A stretch of 64,000 nt of DNA from Ethanoligenens sp047722935. Lineage in GTDB: Bacteria; Bacillota; Clostridia; Oscillospirales; Ethanoligenentaceae. The first letter of the stretch is position 1. The number at the start of each line of letters is the position of its first letter. Position numbers and translations under genes: made by a program. This document shows, piece after piece, positions 8,519 to 16,610 of the stretch. The notes under the pieces were generated by a model. That model made no database searches. It was not told the DNA's origin and saw only the letters and a program-made list of their open reading frames with translations. The stretch is from contig JBDNZS010000002.1 in assembly GCA_047722935.1 (NCBI GenBank), forward strand, positions 60,398 through 124,397, read 5' to 3'.

Positions 8519-10240
8519 TTATTTCATCAGCTCACGCATGGCCTGTTCATATTGATCAAGCAGGCTTTCCGCATCTTTGGCATCTTTACCTTTGGCCAAC
8601 AGATACAGTTTCACTTTCGGCTCGGTACCGGACGGGCGCACAATGACGGTGTTGCCATCCGCCAACTCATAATACAGCACATCGGATTCGGGCAGGCCGG
8701 TGGGCTCCGGTTTCTTTTCACCCACCACCTGCCGGGTGCCTTTCAGATAATCTCTCTCAGCGGTCACCTTGACGCCGCCGATCTCCTCCAACGTTTCCGA
8801 ACGCATATGTTTCATCAGATCTGCCATGTGCTCGGTCGCATTGAATCCTTCCATCTTGACGCTGACGGTCCGCTCCGCATAGTAACCGTATTTTTTATAG
8901 AGTGTCCCCAGCGCCTCAAAGAGCGTGATGCCCTTGTTTTTATACCAGGCAGCCATCTCGGCAATCAACATCGAGCCGACAACGGCATCCTTATCACGCG
9001 CATACGTACCGGCCAGATAGCCGTAGCTTTCCTCAAACCCCAGCAGAAACGTATGTGCGCCGGAAGCCTCAAATTCCTTGATTTTTTCACCGATGAATTT
9101 AAATCCGGTGAGTACACGGAACAGTGCCACCTGATTCTGTTTGCAAATGGCGTCGGTCATGGCGGTGGAAACGATGGTGCTGACCACCGCGCCGTTAGAC
9201 GGGAGCGTACCTTTCTCCTTTTTCGCGGAGATGATGTAGTCCACCAGCAGAACGCCTACCTGATTACCCGTAAGACTGACATATTCGCCCGCGCCGTCAC
9301 GCACAACGACACCCACGCGGTCAGCGTCCGGATCGGTGCCGATGATCAGGTCAATGCCTTCTTTTTTGGCCATCGCGATAGCGATGGAGAAACCCTCTTT
9401 TTCTTCAGGGTTTGGAGATTTTACCGTCGGGAAATTTCCGTCCGGCTGCGTTTGCTCGGCAACCGCCAGAATATTCTTAAAGCCCGCACGGCGCAGCACT
9501 TCCGGCACCAACCGGTATCCGGCGCCATGGAACGGGGTATAGATGATCTTGAAGGTATCCGCCACGGCGGCGACTGCTTCCGGGCAGGCAGCCTGCTCCA
9601 GCACCTTCGCCATGAATTTCTCGTCAATCTCCGCGCCAATGGAGCGAATAAGCCCCTGTGCCTGTGCAGCGGCAAAATCCATCACATGAACATCGTTGAA
9701 AATATCGTTCTCCCGGATCTGCTGCTGCACTTCCTCCGCCTTCTCGGGTCCGAGCTGCGCGCCGTCCTCCCAATAAACCTTGTACCCGTTGTATTCTTTG
9801 GGGTTGTGGCTGGCGGTCACATTCACACCGGCGATGCAGTTCAATTCGCGAATGGCAAATGACAACTCCGGCGTGGGACGCAATTCATCAAACACAAAAC
9901 TGCGGATGCCCGCCGCCGCCAACACGCGCGCTGTCTCCAGCGCAAATTCGCGCGAATGATTACGGCAGTCGTACGCGATGGCTACGCCGCGGTCTTTGGC
10001 TTCCTGCCCAGCGGTGGCGATCACATTGGCAAGACCTTGTGTGGCCTGCCGCACAGTATATACGTTCATCCGATTGAGCCCGGCCGCCATAATGCCGCGC
10101 AGTCCCGCAGTGCCAAATGCCAGCATGGTGCCAAACCGGTTTTCCACCTCGCCCGGATGGGTAGCGGCTTCTTTGAGCTCTGACTGCGTCGCGGGATCCG
10201 TCTTGGAAAGCCACCGCTCATACTCGATTGTATAACTCAT
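8519..10240 (-). CDS. pgm: phospho-sugar mutase (phosphoglucomutase/phosphomannomutase)
   Basis: A 573-aa alpha-D-phosphohexomutase that interconverts hexose-1-P and hexose-6-P, feeding glycogen, wall-polymer and nucleotide-sugar synthesis. It has the four-domain layout of the PgcA/YhxB type: N-terminal FGTAGLRGIM, the phosphoserine loop TASHNPKEYNGYK (active-site Ser), the metal loop GTDPDADRVGV, the sugar-binding loop GFEESYGY, and the C-terminal phosphate-binding RPSGTEPKVK. ATG 10240 is preferred over an in-frame GTG at 10255, because the GTG lies inside the GTGAGG ribosome site. Its own promoter is at 10286-10315. Confidence 0.95.
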   Translation of the reverse strand: MSYTIEYERWLSKTDPATQSELKEAATHPGEVENRFGTMLAFGTAGLRGIMAAGLNRMNVYTVRQATQGLANVIATAGQEAKDRGVAIAYDCRNHSREFALETARVLAAAGIRSFVFDELRPTPELSFAIRELNCIAGVNVTASHNPKEYNGYKVYWEDGAQLGPEKAEEVQQQIRENDIFNDVHVMDFAAAQAQGLIRSIGAEIDEKFMAKVLEQAACPEAVAAVADTFKIIYTPFHGAGYRLVPEVLRRAGFKNILAVAEQTQPDGNFPTVKSPNPEEKEGFSIAIAMAKKEGIDLIIGTDPDADRVGVVVRDGAGEYVSLTGNQVGVLLVDYIISAKKEKGTLPSNGAVVSTIVSTAMTDAICKQNQVALFRVLTGFKFIGEKIKEFEASGAHTFLLGFEESYGYLAGTYARDKDAVVGSMLIAEMAAWYKNKGITLFEALGTLYKKYGYYAERTVSVKMEGFNATEHMADLMKHMRSETLEEIGGVKVTAERDYLKGTRQVVGEKKPEPTGLPESDVLYYELADGNTVIVRPSGTEPKVKLYLLAKGKDAKDAESLLDQYEQAMRELMK

Positions 10241-10285
10241 GATGTGTTTCCTCACTTTCGATTTTTTGACAAGGAGATCGCTCTA

Positions 10286-10315
10286 ATAGTATTGTCACAT
10301 CTTTGTACGCGCCAA
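10286..10315 (-). promoter_or_regulatory. probable sigma-A promoter of pgm
   Basis: Minus strand TTGGCG (10310-10315), 18-bp spacer, TACTAT (10286-10291), about 45 bp upstream of the start codon. Confidence 0.5.
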
Positions 10316-10334
10316 TAATCCACCTGTACAACAG

Positions 10335-10988
10335 TCAGCGCTTCAGGCCGCAGACCTCCACCGTTTGATCCACAGTCGCCAAAAAACCACGGTAGAGATG
10401 CGCGCCATCTTTGGCGGCGACATCATCCCCCTCCCGATCAGTCAGCCTTGCGAATGTGCGGCCAAGCCCATCGGCCGGGTCGCCTTCTCCCCGCAGGCCA
10501 AGCGTATAAAAAGACAACGCGCCGGAGTTTGTCATTTGTTTATAGAAATTGGGGTATTCCCCCTCCAGCGTTTCATTGAAAGCAGTGTTTGCCACATCTG
10601 TCAGCACATTGGCCGGCAGGCATGACTTCAAGGCGTCCTGCACCGCGCAAGAAAGCAACAGACGGCAATGCAAATGGATCCGGCCAGCGGCGCTTCCGCC
10701 GCAATAGGCCGCAATCTCGGCCGCCATGACCATCCGTGCCAGTTGTCCGCCCAAAGCGCGGGCCTTTTCTACGTCACCCGTCTGTTTGTAATGCGCCAAT
10801 TGCGCAGCTTCGCGCAGCGCTTCGACCTCCGGCGGTGTTTTCGCTTCCCGTCCGGCGATCTTAATATCACTGTCGTTTTCCTCGGCTGCCATCAGCAGCA
10901 GACCATCCCCCGCAAGCACCGCACGCGGCCTCCGCGCGGCAGACCACGCGGCCAGCGCAACCAACAAAACAACCAGTAACCACAGCAT
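10335..10988 (-). CDS. hypothetical protein with N-terminal membrane anchor
   Basis: A 217-aa protein of no family I recognise. ATG 10988 follows GAGGGGG at good spacing. Residues 1-17 are a short hydrophobic anchor (LLVVLLVALAAW) followed by Arg residues. The rest is a soluble, mainly helical region with several Cys (YCGGS, CRLLLSCAVQDALKSCL) and a C-terminal VEVCGLKR. It lies between a TSCPD-domain gene and pgm on the same strand, with gaps of about 95-135 bp, which gives little functional hint. Confidence 0.75.
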   Translation of the reverse strand: MLWLLVVLLVALAAWSAARRPRAVLAGDGLLLMAAEENDSDIKIAGREAKTPPEVEALREAAQLAHYKQTGDVEKARALGGQLARMVMAAEIAAYCGGSAAGRIHLHCRLLLSCAVQDALKSCLPANVLTDVANTAFNETLEGEYPNFYKQMTNSGALSFYTLGLRGEGDPADGLGRTFARLTDREGDDVAAKDGAHLYRGFLATVDQTVEVCGLKR

Positions 10989-11122
10989 GTCAAATCCCCC
11001 TCGCTATCCGCCGGATCAGCTGCGCATGTGTCTGTCCGGCGACCCTCATATGATACAATACATGAATATGCGGATGTTTGCAGCGCTATATCACCAACAC
11101 AATCCCCGCATCCGGCAGGTTC

Positions 11123-11413
11123 TTACGCGCCCTGCTGCCCGGCATCCTCCGCCGGAGCGTCTTTTGCGGCCAGTGCCTGCCCAATGGCTGTCGCCAGTTC
11201 AGCGGGACAAGACGACCCTCTTCTGCCGCATTGGATATTTCGCAGACGGGCGATCACATCTTCCGCCTTCATACCTACAACCAGGCTTGCCACACCCTGT
11301 GTGTTACCGGCGCAACCACCGATAAACTGCACTTTTTGCACAATCCCGTCCTCAATTTCCAGAACAATCTCCTGAGAACAGACTTTTTTGCTGGTGGTAT
11401 ACACATAACGCAT
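11123..11413 (-). CDS. TSCPD-domain protein (TIGR03905 type)
   Basis: A 96-aa stand-alone TSCPD domain, the domain also found at the C-terminus of some vitamin-B12-dependent ribonucleotide reductases and thought to bind metal or nucleic acid through Cys. Conserved pieces are KKVCSQEI, GGCAGNTQG, and CGRRGSSCPAELA. ATG 11413 follows TGGAG and matches the usual N-terminus (MRYVYTTSKKVC); a 15-residue in-frame extension upstream lacks similarity. It is followed by an Asp/Glu/Ala-rich tail. Biochemical function is unknown in this small-protein form. Confidence 0.85.
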   Translation of the reverse strand: MRYVYTTSKKVCSQEIVLEIEDGIVQKVQFIGGCAGNTQGVASLVVGMKAEDVIARLRNIQCGRRGSSCPAELATAIGQALAAKDAPAEDAGQQGA

Positions 11414-11471
11414 CTTAAAACTCCATTTCAAGCCTGTTGTTGCTGTTTCCATATTCAATCGGTTTGTGCTT

Positions 11472-12314
11472 CTATGGGCGCGCCCTTTTCTCTAACGCAG
11501 TCAGAAAGCACTCCAGGTCCGCGCCCTCCAATCCTTTTTTGAACAGAGGATTGACGCGTGAACGGTAAAACCCGTGAAAATCCGAACCGCCGGTGACCAA
11601 CAAGCCATAGCGCGCCGCCGCCTCCCGTGCCGTGCGTTCATCCTCCACACTGTGGTATGGGTGGCAGGCTTCAATGCCGTCCAGCCCCAGCGTGCAGAAT
11701 TCCTCCACACTGTCGAAGTTGTGATACAGCCCCGGATGCGCCAGCACCACCAGACCGCCTGTCTGCTTCGCCACGCCAATGGCCTCGCGCGCCTCGGGAT
11801 AGTGCGTTTCCACTATCGCAAACCCGCCCGCGCTTTTAGAAAACAACTCCTGCCGCAGGTCGCCGAACATGGAAAGTGCATACCCCATATCCATTAGTGC
11901 GGCAAGAATATGCTGCTTATAAAGTGAGCCGCTCTCTGCCGCGCAGGCGCGCACCGCTTCCTCTGAGATGGGATACCGTGTTTTCACTTTTTCAATAATT
12001 TCCAGTGTAGCACACTCTCGCTCCCGCAAGGTCTCCCCGCAGAACACCAGCAGCGCATCCGTCTTTTGGGGTGCATAACAGAGCAGGTGCACCTTTTTAC
12101 CGTGTTTGTAATCGAACGCGGAGATCTCCAGACCCGGTATCACGCGAACGCCAGTATCCGCCGCCGCCTTTTGCGCCCGTTCCACACCCGCCATGCTGTC
12201 ATGATCGGTGACACCCAGGCAGTCCAGACCGATGCGGGCGGCGTATGCAACAAGATCCTCCGCGCGCATGGAGCCATCCGAGACCCGTGTATGACAATGC
12301 AAATCACCCTTCAT
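11472..12314 (-). CDS. PHP-domain metal-dependent phosphoesterase
   Basis: A 280-aa polymerase-and-histidinol-phosphatase (PHP) family protein. Metal-binding motifs are DLHCHTRVSDG at the N-terminus, GVTDHDSM, PGLEIS, VLAHPGLY and the C-terminal SDFHG. Close relatives hydrolyse 3',5'-nucleoside bisphosphates or RNA ends (RNase AM/YciV type), so that activity is a reasonable guess rather than a demonstrated one. ATG 12314 was chosen since an in-frame GTG at 12326 overlaps the AAGGGGG ribosome site. It has its own promoter (12370-12398) and may lead a transcript through the TSCPD gene 58 bp downstream. Confidence 0.88.
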   Translation of the reverse strand: MKGDLHCHTRVSDGSMRAEDLVAYAARIGLDCLGVTDHDSMAGVERAQKAAADTGVRVIPGLEISAFDYKHGKKVHLLCYAPQKTDALLVFCGETLRERECATLEIIEKVKTRYPISEEAVRACAAESGSLYKQHILAALMDMGYALSMFGDLRQELFSKSAGGFAIVETHYPEAREAIGVAKQTGGLVVLAHPGLYHNFDSVEEFCTLGLDGIEACHPYHSVEDERTAREAAARYGLLVTGGSDFHGFYRSRVNPLFKKGLEGADLECFLTALEKRARP

Positions 12315-12369
12315 GTGCGCACGCACCCCCTTTCGCGCCTATCGCGCAAAACACTTGTATCTATTGGAT

Positions 12370-12398
12370 ATTATAACGTATTTTTTACGTAAATTCAA
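12370..12398 (-). promoter_or_regulatory. sigma-A promoter of the PHP gene, with inverted repeat in the spacer
   Basis: Minus strand TTGAAT (12393-12398), 17-bp spacer, perfect TATAAT (12370-12375). The spacer holds a short inverted repeat ACGTA-T5-TACGT, a possible regulator site. Confidence 0.6.
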
Positions 12399-12457
12399 AC
12401 CGAATTTTGCCTATTCCGTCTAAAAAAAAGCACCTCGCACCAGTGTATGCCGTCACA

Positions 12458-12503
12458 CACAAAAACCCGCGTCCAACCGATTGGGTGGATACGGGTTTTT
12501 GTG
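12458..12503 (-). terminator. intrinsic terminator of the YhbD-bactofilin-ABC operon
   Basis: Stem of CACAAAAACCCG pairing with CGGGTTTTTGTG, with an inner TCCAACC/GGGTGGA stem. It lies just beyond the stop of the ABC permease gene. Confidence 0.8.
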
Positions 12504-12526
12504 CAGCGTATAACGTGTTTTGGTTC

Positions 12527-13285
12527 TCACGCAGCGGCGCGCTTCATACAGCGCAGCGCCCACCAAAACGATAGCACAACCAAGATGGCAAGCATGGTAA
12601 AGCCCTGCCAAACAGACGCGTTTCCCATATCTCCATTGAAGATGGCGCGGGAAGCATCCACCACATATTTAACAGGATTGAACTTGCTGACATTCTGAAG
12701 CCATACGGGCGCGAACGTCAGCGGCAGCAGCACACCCGAAAGCAGCAGCAGCGGCTGTGAAAAAAAGTTCAAAATTGGGCCGAGCGCGTCCTCCGATTTG
12801 ACGGTCAGTGCCAGCGCATAGGATACGGGCGCCATGCAAAGGCCGATCAACACCATCATGAGAATGGTGAGCAGCAGGCCGACAAGCGAGATAGACAGCC
12901 CCAGCGGCAGTGCCAGCACAATGACGAGAACCGTCTGCACCAGCAAGGTAACCACATCCCGCAGCACCATACCCAACAGCAGTGACACCCGGCTTGCCGT
13001 GGTTACACGCAGGCGTTCGATAACACCTTCGCGCAGATAATCGATCATGCCGAATCCCACGAACATCACGCCGAACAGACTCACCATGACCAACAGGCCC
13101 GGTGTGAACTGGTTAATCGCGCTCACGCCGCCAGAGGAGACGCCGGTCACTTTTTGCAGCAGCGGCGCGAACAGATAGAGATAGCAAACGGGCTGAAACA
13201 GCGCCGCCAACACCCACGCCGGGTTGCGCAACAGCATCTTTTCATAGTGCAGGAACAGAATACCGGATTCTTTCAAGGTTTTCAT
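12527..13285 (-). CDS. ABC-2 type transporter permease (DrrB-like)
   Basis: A 252-aa membrane subunit of an ABC-2 exporter with about six hydrophobic segments (for example PGLLVMVSLFGVMFVGFGM and LLSGVLLPLTFAPVW) and the ABC-2 signature region near residues 80-210. It overlaps the upstream ATPase gene by 4 nt, so translation is coupled. DrrAB-type pairs export lipophilic compounds or drugs; the cargo here is unknown. It is the last gene of a four-gene operon led by a MerR-like YhbD-family regulator. Confidence 0.88.
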   Translation of the reverse strand: MKTLKESGILFLHYEKMLLRNPAWVLAALFQPVCYLYLFAPLLQKVTGVSSGGVSAINQFTPGLLVMVSLFGVMFVGFGMIDYLREGVIERLRVTTASRVSLLLGMVLRDVVTLLVQTVLVIVLALPLGLSISLVGLLLTILMMVLIGLCMAPVSYALALTVKSEDALGPILNFFSQPLLLLSGVLLPLTFAPVWLQNVSKFNPVKYVVDASRAIFNGDMGNASVWQGFTMLAILVVLSFWWALRCMKRAAA

Positions 13286-14262
13286 TGCGCAGCCTCTTTT
13301 CCATCCTCGTTTTGCAGCGAACGGCCGGTGGTCTTTAAAAAGACTTCATCCAAAGACGGCCGCGCCATTTCCAATGTAGTCACCGTGATCTTTGCCTGCA
13401 CAAGCAGCGGCAGTATCTCCGGCAATGCGTGTTCACCCGCATCCACATAGAGTTTGAGCGCATCGGCGGTGGTCTGGATATCCCGCACATCCGGCCGCGT
13501 TTCCAGCAGCGCTTTGGCCTGCGCGAACGCATCCGGCGACATACCGATGGAGAGAACATCGCCGGCCACATGCCGCTTGAGTTCCAGTGCGGTACCTTGT
13601 GCGGCGACAGTGCCATGATCCATGATGCAAATGGTATCGCAGAGCGAATCGGCTTCCTCCAAATAATGCGTGGTGAGAAATACCGTGATGCCCCGCTCCC
13701 GCAGCTTTTTGATTTCGTCCCAGAAATTGGTGCGCGACGTAGGGTCCAAACCGGTAGTCGGTTCATCAAGGAACAGCAGTTTGGGGTTGTGCATGACCCC
13801 CATCCCCAGATCGACATGGCGGCGCTGCCCCCCGGAATAGGTCTTGACCTTACGGTGGCAATATTCTTCCATATGAAACGACTGCACCAGTTCGTCGGCT
13901 TTGTGCACTGCCGCCGCTCTGGAAAGTCCATACAGTCTGCCTTGCAGCACCAGGTTTTCATAGCCGGTCGCCAGCTCGTAGCAACCGCCTTTCTGGCTGA
14001 CATAGCCGATTTCCTGCCGGATGTATTTGGACTCGCGCGCCAGATCGTGTCCTACAATATGGGCCGATCCACCGCTGGGCGGCAATAGTGTTGTCAGCAT
14101 CCGCATGGTTGTGGTCTTACCCGCACCGTTCGGGCCTAAAAATCCAAAAATTTCACCCTGTTTGACTTGCAGATTCACATTTTTGACCGCTTCCACCGCG
14201 CTGCCGCGCCCGCCCCGACCCGGGAATGTCTTACAGAGATCCTGCGTGACGATCATTTCCAC
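13282..14262 (-). CDS. ABC transporter ATP-binding protein (DrrA-like)
   Basis: A 326-aa ATPase of the daunorubicin-resistance/DrrA subfamily, partner of the overlapping permease. Walker A is GPNGAGKTTT, the Q-loop is in YVSQKGG, the signature motif is TYSGGQRRHVDLG, Walker B is LLFLDEPTTGLD and the H-loop His lies in FLTTHYLEEAD. A C-terminal extension after residue 230 is typical of DrrA. The GTG start at 14262 lies 8 nt from AAGGGGAG; an ATG two codons later is the alternative. The bactofilin gene ends 38 bp upstream. Confidence 0.92.
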   Translation of the reverse strand: MEMIVTQDLCKTFPGRGGRGSAVEAVKNVNLQVKQGEIFGFLGPNGAGKTTTMRMLTTLLPPSGGSAHIVGHDLARESKYIRQEIGYVSQKGGCYELATGYENLVLQGRLYGLSRAAAVHKADELVQSFHMEEYCHRKVKTYSGGQRRHVDLGMGVMHNPKLLFLDEPTTGLDPTSRTNFWDEIKKLRERGITVFLTTHYLEEADSLCDTICIMDHGTVAAQGTALELKRHVAGDVLSIGMSPDAFAQAKALLETRPDVRDIQTTADALKLYVDAGEHALPEILPLLVQAKITVTTLEMARPSLDEVFLKTTGRSLQNEDGKEAAQ

Positions 14263-14300
14263 GTTACGTACTCCCCTTGTCCGTTTATTCGTTCGATCTT

Positions 14301-15086
14301 CTACAGTTTGCGCTCTTCGTGCACAACGGCGCCATCCAGTTTAGTCAGTGTGCCGGTATATTCCACCAGCCCCACATCGCATCCTTTGCCGAGCGTGATG
14401 TCCCGCCCGCGCACCACCTGCGCATGGGTCTGCTCCAGATAAATATTATCCCCTTCCATGGTATCGGTTTGAAGCAATACAGCGTCTTTCCCAATAAAAA
14501 TGGAGTGGATAAACTGTGAGATAGCACCCACCAGTGCGACACGCACATCAATATGCGCGCCGCCAATCTCTTTGGCACGGGACTTTGAATGATACAGGTC
14601 GATCTGGATGTCATCGGCGTTGAGCAGGCCATCCACAGTGAAAGAGCCCTGCGCGTGAAACCGGTCGCCCTCACAGTTGCCGCCGATCTGTGCCATGCCC
14701 TCAATCCGCACTTCTTCCGCCTCGCAGTTGCCACCGATCTTGCCGCTGCCATCGATTTGCACCGTGCGGACCGACACCGCGCCATCTACCTTACCCGAAC
14801 CGTTGATGCGCAGAAGGCCGCCGTGCATACCGGATTCCAAATGCCCGGAACCGGAAATCGTGAATGAATCTGCCTCCACTGCGCCGGTCACCTTGCCGGA
14901 ACCGCTGATGCGTGCCTCGCCCGCTTTCATATTTCCTTGCACTGTGCCTGACCCGTTAATTGCAAATGTGTCGCAGATGATATCTCCCACAATCTTGCCG
15001 GAACCATTGATGCGCACCTTGTCAAACGTACCGCCGCCCGACATGCCTGACCCATTGATAATCAGTGAACTTTTCTCAGCCATCAT
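14301..15086 (-). CDS. bactofilin / polymer-forming cytoskeletal protein
   Basis: A 261-aa protein built from short right-handed beta-helix rungs: the motif INGSG or ISGSG recurs about every 16-18 residues through the first 150 residues (INGSGKIVGDI, ISGSGKVTGAVEADS, IDGSGKIGGNCEAEEV). That is the hallmark of bactofilins, which self-assemble into filaments without nucleotide. ATG 15086 sits behind AGGAGGGG; the next codon is also ATG. It is preceded by a YhbD-family gene, the same order as yhbD-yhbE-yhbF of Bacillus subtilis, whose YhbE/YhbF are bactofilins. The C-terminal 100 residues are a non-repetitive beta-rich region. Confidence 0.88.
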   Translation of the reverse strand: MMAEKSSLIINGSGMSGGGTFDKVRINGSGKIVGDIICDTFAINGSGTVQGNMKAGEARISGSGKVTGAVEADSFTISGSGHLESGMHGGLLRINGSGKVDGAVSVRTVQIDGSGKIGGNCEAEEVRIEGMAQIGGNCEGDRFHAQGSFTVDGLLNADDIQIDLYHSKSRAKEIGGAHIDVRVALVGAISQFIHSIFIGKDAVLLQTDTMEGDNIYLEQTHAQVVRGRDITLGKGCDVGLVEYTGTLTKLDGAVVHEERKL

Positions 15087-15114
15087 AATACCCCTCCTGA
15101 TATTGTTATTCATT

Positions 15115-15744
15115 TTAAAGCAAGAGCAATTTTAGCGCCTCACACTCTGCCGTAACATCAATACGCACCACCACCCGTGCGTCCCCCTCAAACACCGCCT
15201 CAAACGGCGTGCGCACGAACAAGCCGACGCACACGCCTAGCTTGCGCAGCACGATCAATTCGCACGGTTTGTTTTGAAACGCTTTGTACTGCGTGCGAAA
15301 AAGCGTGTAGAGTGCGCGCCCCTCGTCTACATCCACCTCTTTGAGCAGTTGTTCCAGCAGGCGCACAAAGAGCAGTGTGTCAAACCCCAGCGGCGTATCC
15401 TGTTCCATAGGTACATCTAGATAGGATGCAAAGACTTCAAACACCGCAGAGGAAACCGCGCATTTGGCACACGCCTGCTCCATAGTGAGGCTGGTGTTAT
15501 CGGGACTGGGTGAAAAAACATCGGCGAGAGCCTGCAAAGACGCACCGTCTTTCAGCTGCAAGATTTTTTCCAACCGGGCCAGGACTTTTTCGCGCGGAAA
15601 AAACGTCTCCTGCCCCGTGTACGTCGCCTTGCGTATAAACCAATCTTCGGGAATCAATCCCACACGTTTCCAACGGTACAACTGGCCATAGGAGATACCT
15701 GTCAGCGCAAGCAGATCCTTTTTAGAAATCATATCATTGTCCAT
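15115..15744 (-). CDS. YhbD-family (DUF4004) MerR-like regulator
   Basis: A 209-aa protein whose first 65 residues form a MerR-like winged helix (ISKKDLLALTGISYGQLYRW, then GLIPEDWF and FFPREKVLARL). The rest is a conserved DUF4004-type effector region of unknown ligand. ATG 15744 follows AGGAGGGG. It leads the operon with the bactofilin and the ABC exporter. The promoter just upstream carries an inverted repeat inside the -10/-35 spacer, the placement used by MerR-family proteins, so autoregulation is likely. Its ligand and the purpose of coupling a cytoskeletal protein with an exporter are not known. Confidence 0.85.
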   Translation of the reverse strand: MDNDMISKKDLLALTGISYGQLYRWKRVGLIPEDWFIRKATYTGQETFFPREKVLARLEKILQLKDGASLQALADVFSPSPDNTSLTMEQACAKCAVSSAVFEVFASYLDVPMEQDTPLGFDTLLFVRLLEQLLKEVDVDEGRALYTLFRTQYKAFQNKPCELIVLRKLGVCVGLFVRTPFEAVFEGDARVVVRIDVTAECEALKLLLL

Positions 15745-15764
15745 CCCATCCCCTCCTTGCAGTT

Positions 15765-15793
15765 ATTGTAACATAACATTGTTACGTTGTAAA
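15765..15793 (-). promoter_or_regulatory. yhbD-operon promoter with MerR-style operator in the spacer
   Basis: Minus strand TTTACA (15788-15793), 17-bp spacer, TACAAT (15765-15770). An inverted repeat GTAACA-6-TGTTAC (15768-15785) fills the spacer and touches the -10. Confidence 0.7.
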
Positions 15794-15887
15794 TAGCTTT
15801 GTTGACTTTACTTCCCTTTTCATATGATTTCAGAAAAACCAACAGATCATTCAAAATCTACCGATTGATTTTTGTATTCTTCCCCTA

Positions 15888-15947
15888 TTGCCGTCTATGA
15901 AAAAGCATTGTATTATATAAATGACCGATTTGGTCATTTGGTCATTT
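15888..15947 (+). promoter_or_regulatory. promoter and operator of the TetR/YhgE unit
   Basis: TTGCCG (15888-15893), 17-bp spacer, TATTAT (15911-15916). Immediately downstream lies the inverted repeat AAATGACC-5-GGTCATTT (15919-15939), followed by a third half-site GGTCATTT (15940-15947). The placement over the transcription start suggests repression by the adjacent TetR protein. Confidence 0.75.
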
Positions 15948-15960
15948 ATGAGGTGAATGC

Positions 15961-16557
15961 ATGACAAAGGAAATAGAAAAGCAGCAAAGGCGTGAACAGA
16001 TTGCGGCGGCAGCACGCGCGCTGTTTGCCGATTTTGGCTATCATGCTGTAAGCGTCGCGCAGATTGCCACAAAAGCCGATGTGGCAAAAGGAACTGTGTA
16101 TCTCTATTTCAAAGACAAGGAGGAACTGTTTTTATATCTGGTACAGCAGTTTATTGACGAGATGACTTGCTTTGTGCGGGAGGTGGAACAGCAAAACCTT
16201 TCCATTGCGGAAAAATTCCACACTGTCATCTACAGTCTGTTGAAATACCGTCGGGAACAAAAATTTTTGTACCGTGTCATGCGAGAGGCACGCGAGACTC
16301 AATCTTCCCTTGCGCGCCGGGTCACCGCCATTCTCGACGATGAAATCACACAATACATCGAGAAACAACTGGAACAGGCCCTGCAAAACGGGGAGGTCCG
16401 GCCCTGCAACCCCAAAGTACTCAGCTTCGTCATTGTCCACATCTATTCCACGCTTGCGTTCGAGTGGGAGGAACAGCACGAGCCGCTTGACGAACGCCAA
16501 GTGGCGGAATCCGTCAGCAATTTCTTAAAACACGGTTTGATTCTTGCCGATGAATAA
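15961..16557 (+). CDS. TetR/AcrR family transcriptional regulator
   Basis: A 198-aa repressor with the TetR N-terminal helix-turn-helix at residues 10-55 (REQIAAAARALFADFGYHAV, then VAKGTVYLYFKDKEELF). An all-helical ligand/dimer domain follows. It is cotranscribed with a YhgE/Pip-type membrane protein 53 bp downstream, a common pairing in Firmicutes. A clear inverted repeat overlaps its own transcription start, so it probably represses its own operon. The inducer is unknown. The ATG at 15961 follows GAGGTGA. Confidence 0.9.
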   Translation: MTKEIEKQQRREQIAAAARALFADFGYHAVSVAQIATKADVAKGTVYLYFKDKEELFLYLVQQFIDEMTCFVREVEQQNLSIAEKFHTVIYSLLKYRREQKFLYRVMREARETQSSLARRVTAILDDEITQYIEKQLEQALQNGEVRPCNPKVLSFVIVHIYSTLAFEWEEQHEPLDERQVAESVSNFLKHGLILADE

Positions 16558-16610
16558 GAACCACGGCACTAGGCAGTCCATCTGTCTTTCTTGAAAATGA
16601 GGTGACTTTT

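Noticed and set aside
8483..9862. 459-codon plus-strand frame opposite pgm
   Set aside because: Antisense to a highly conserved phosphomutase; begins in the terminator hairpin.
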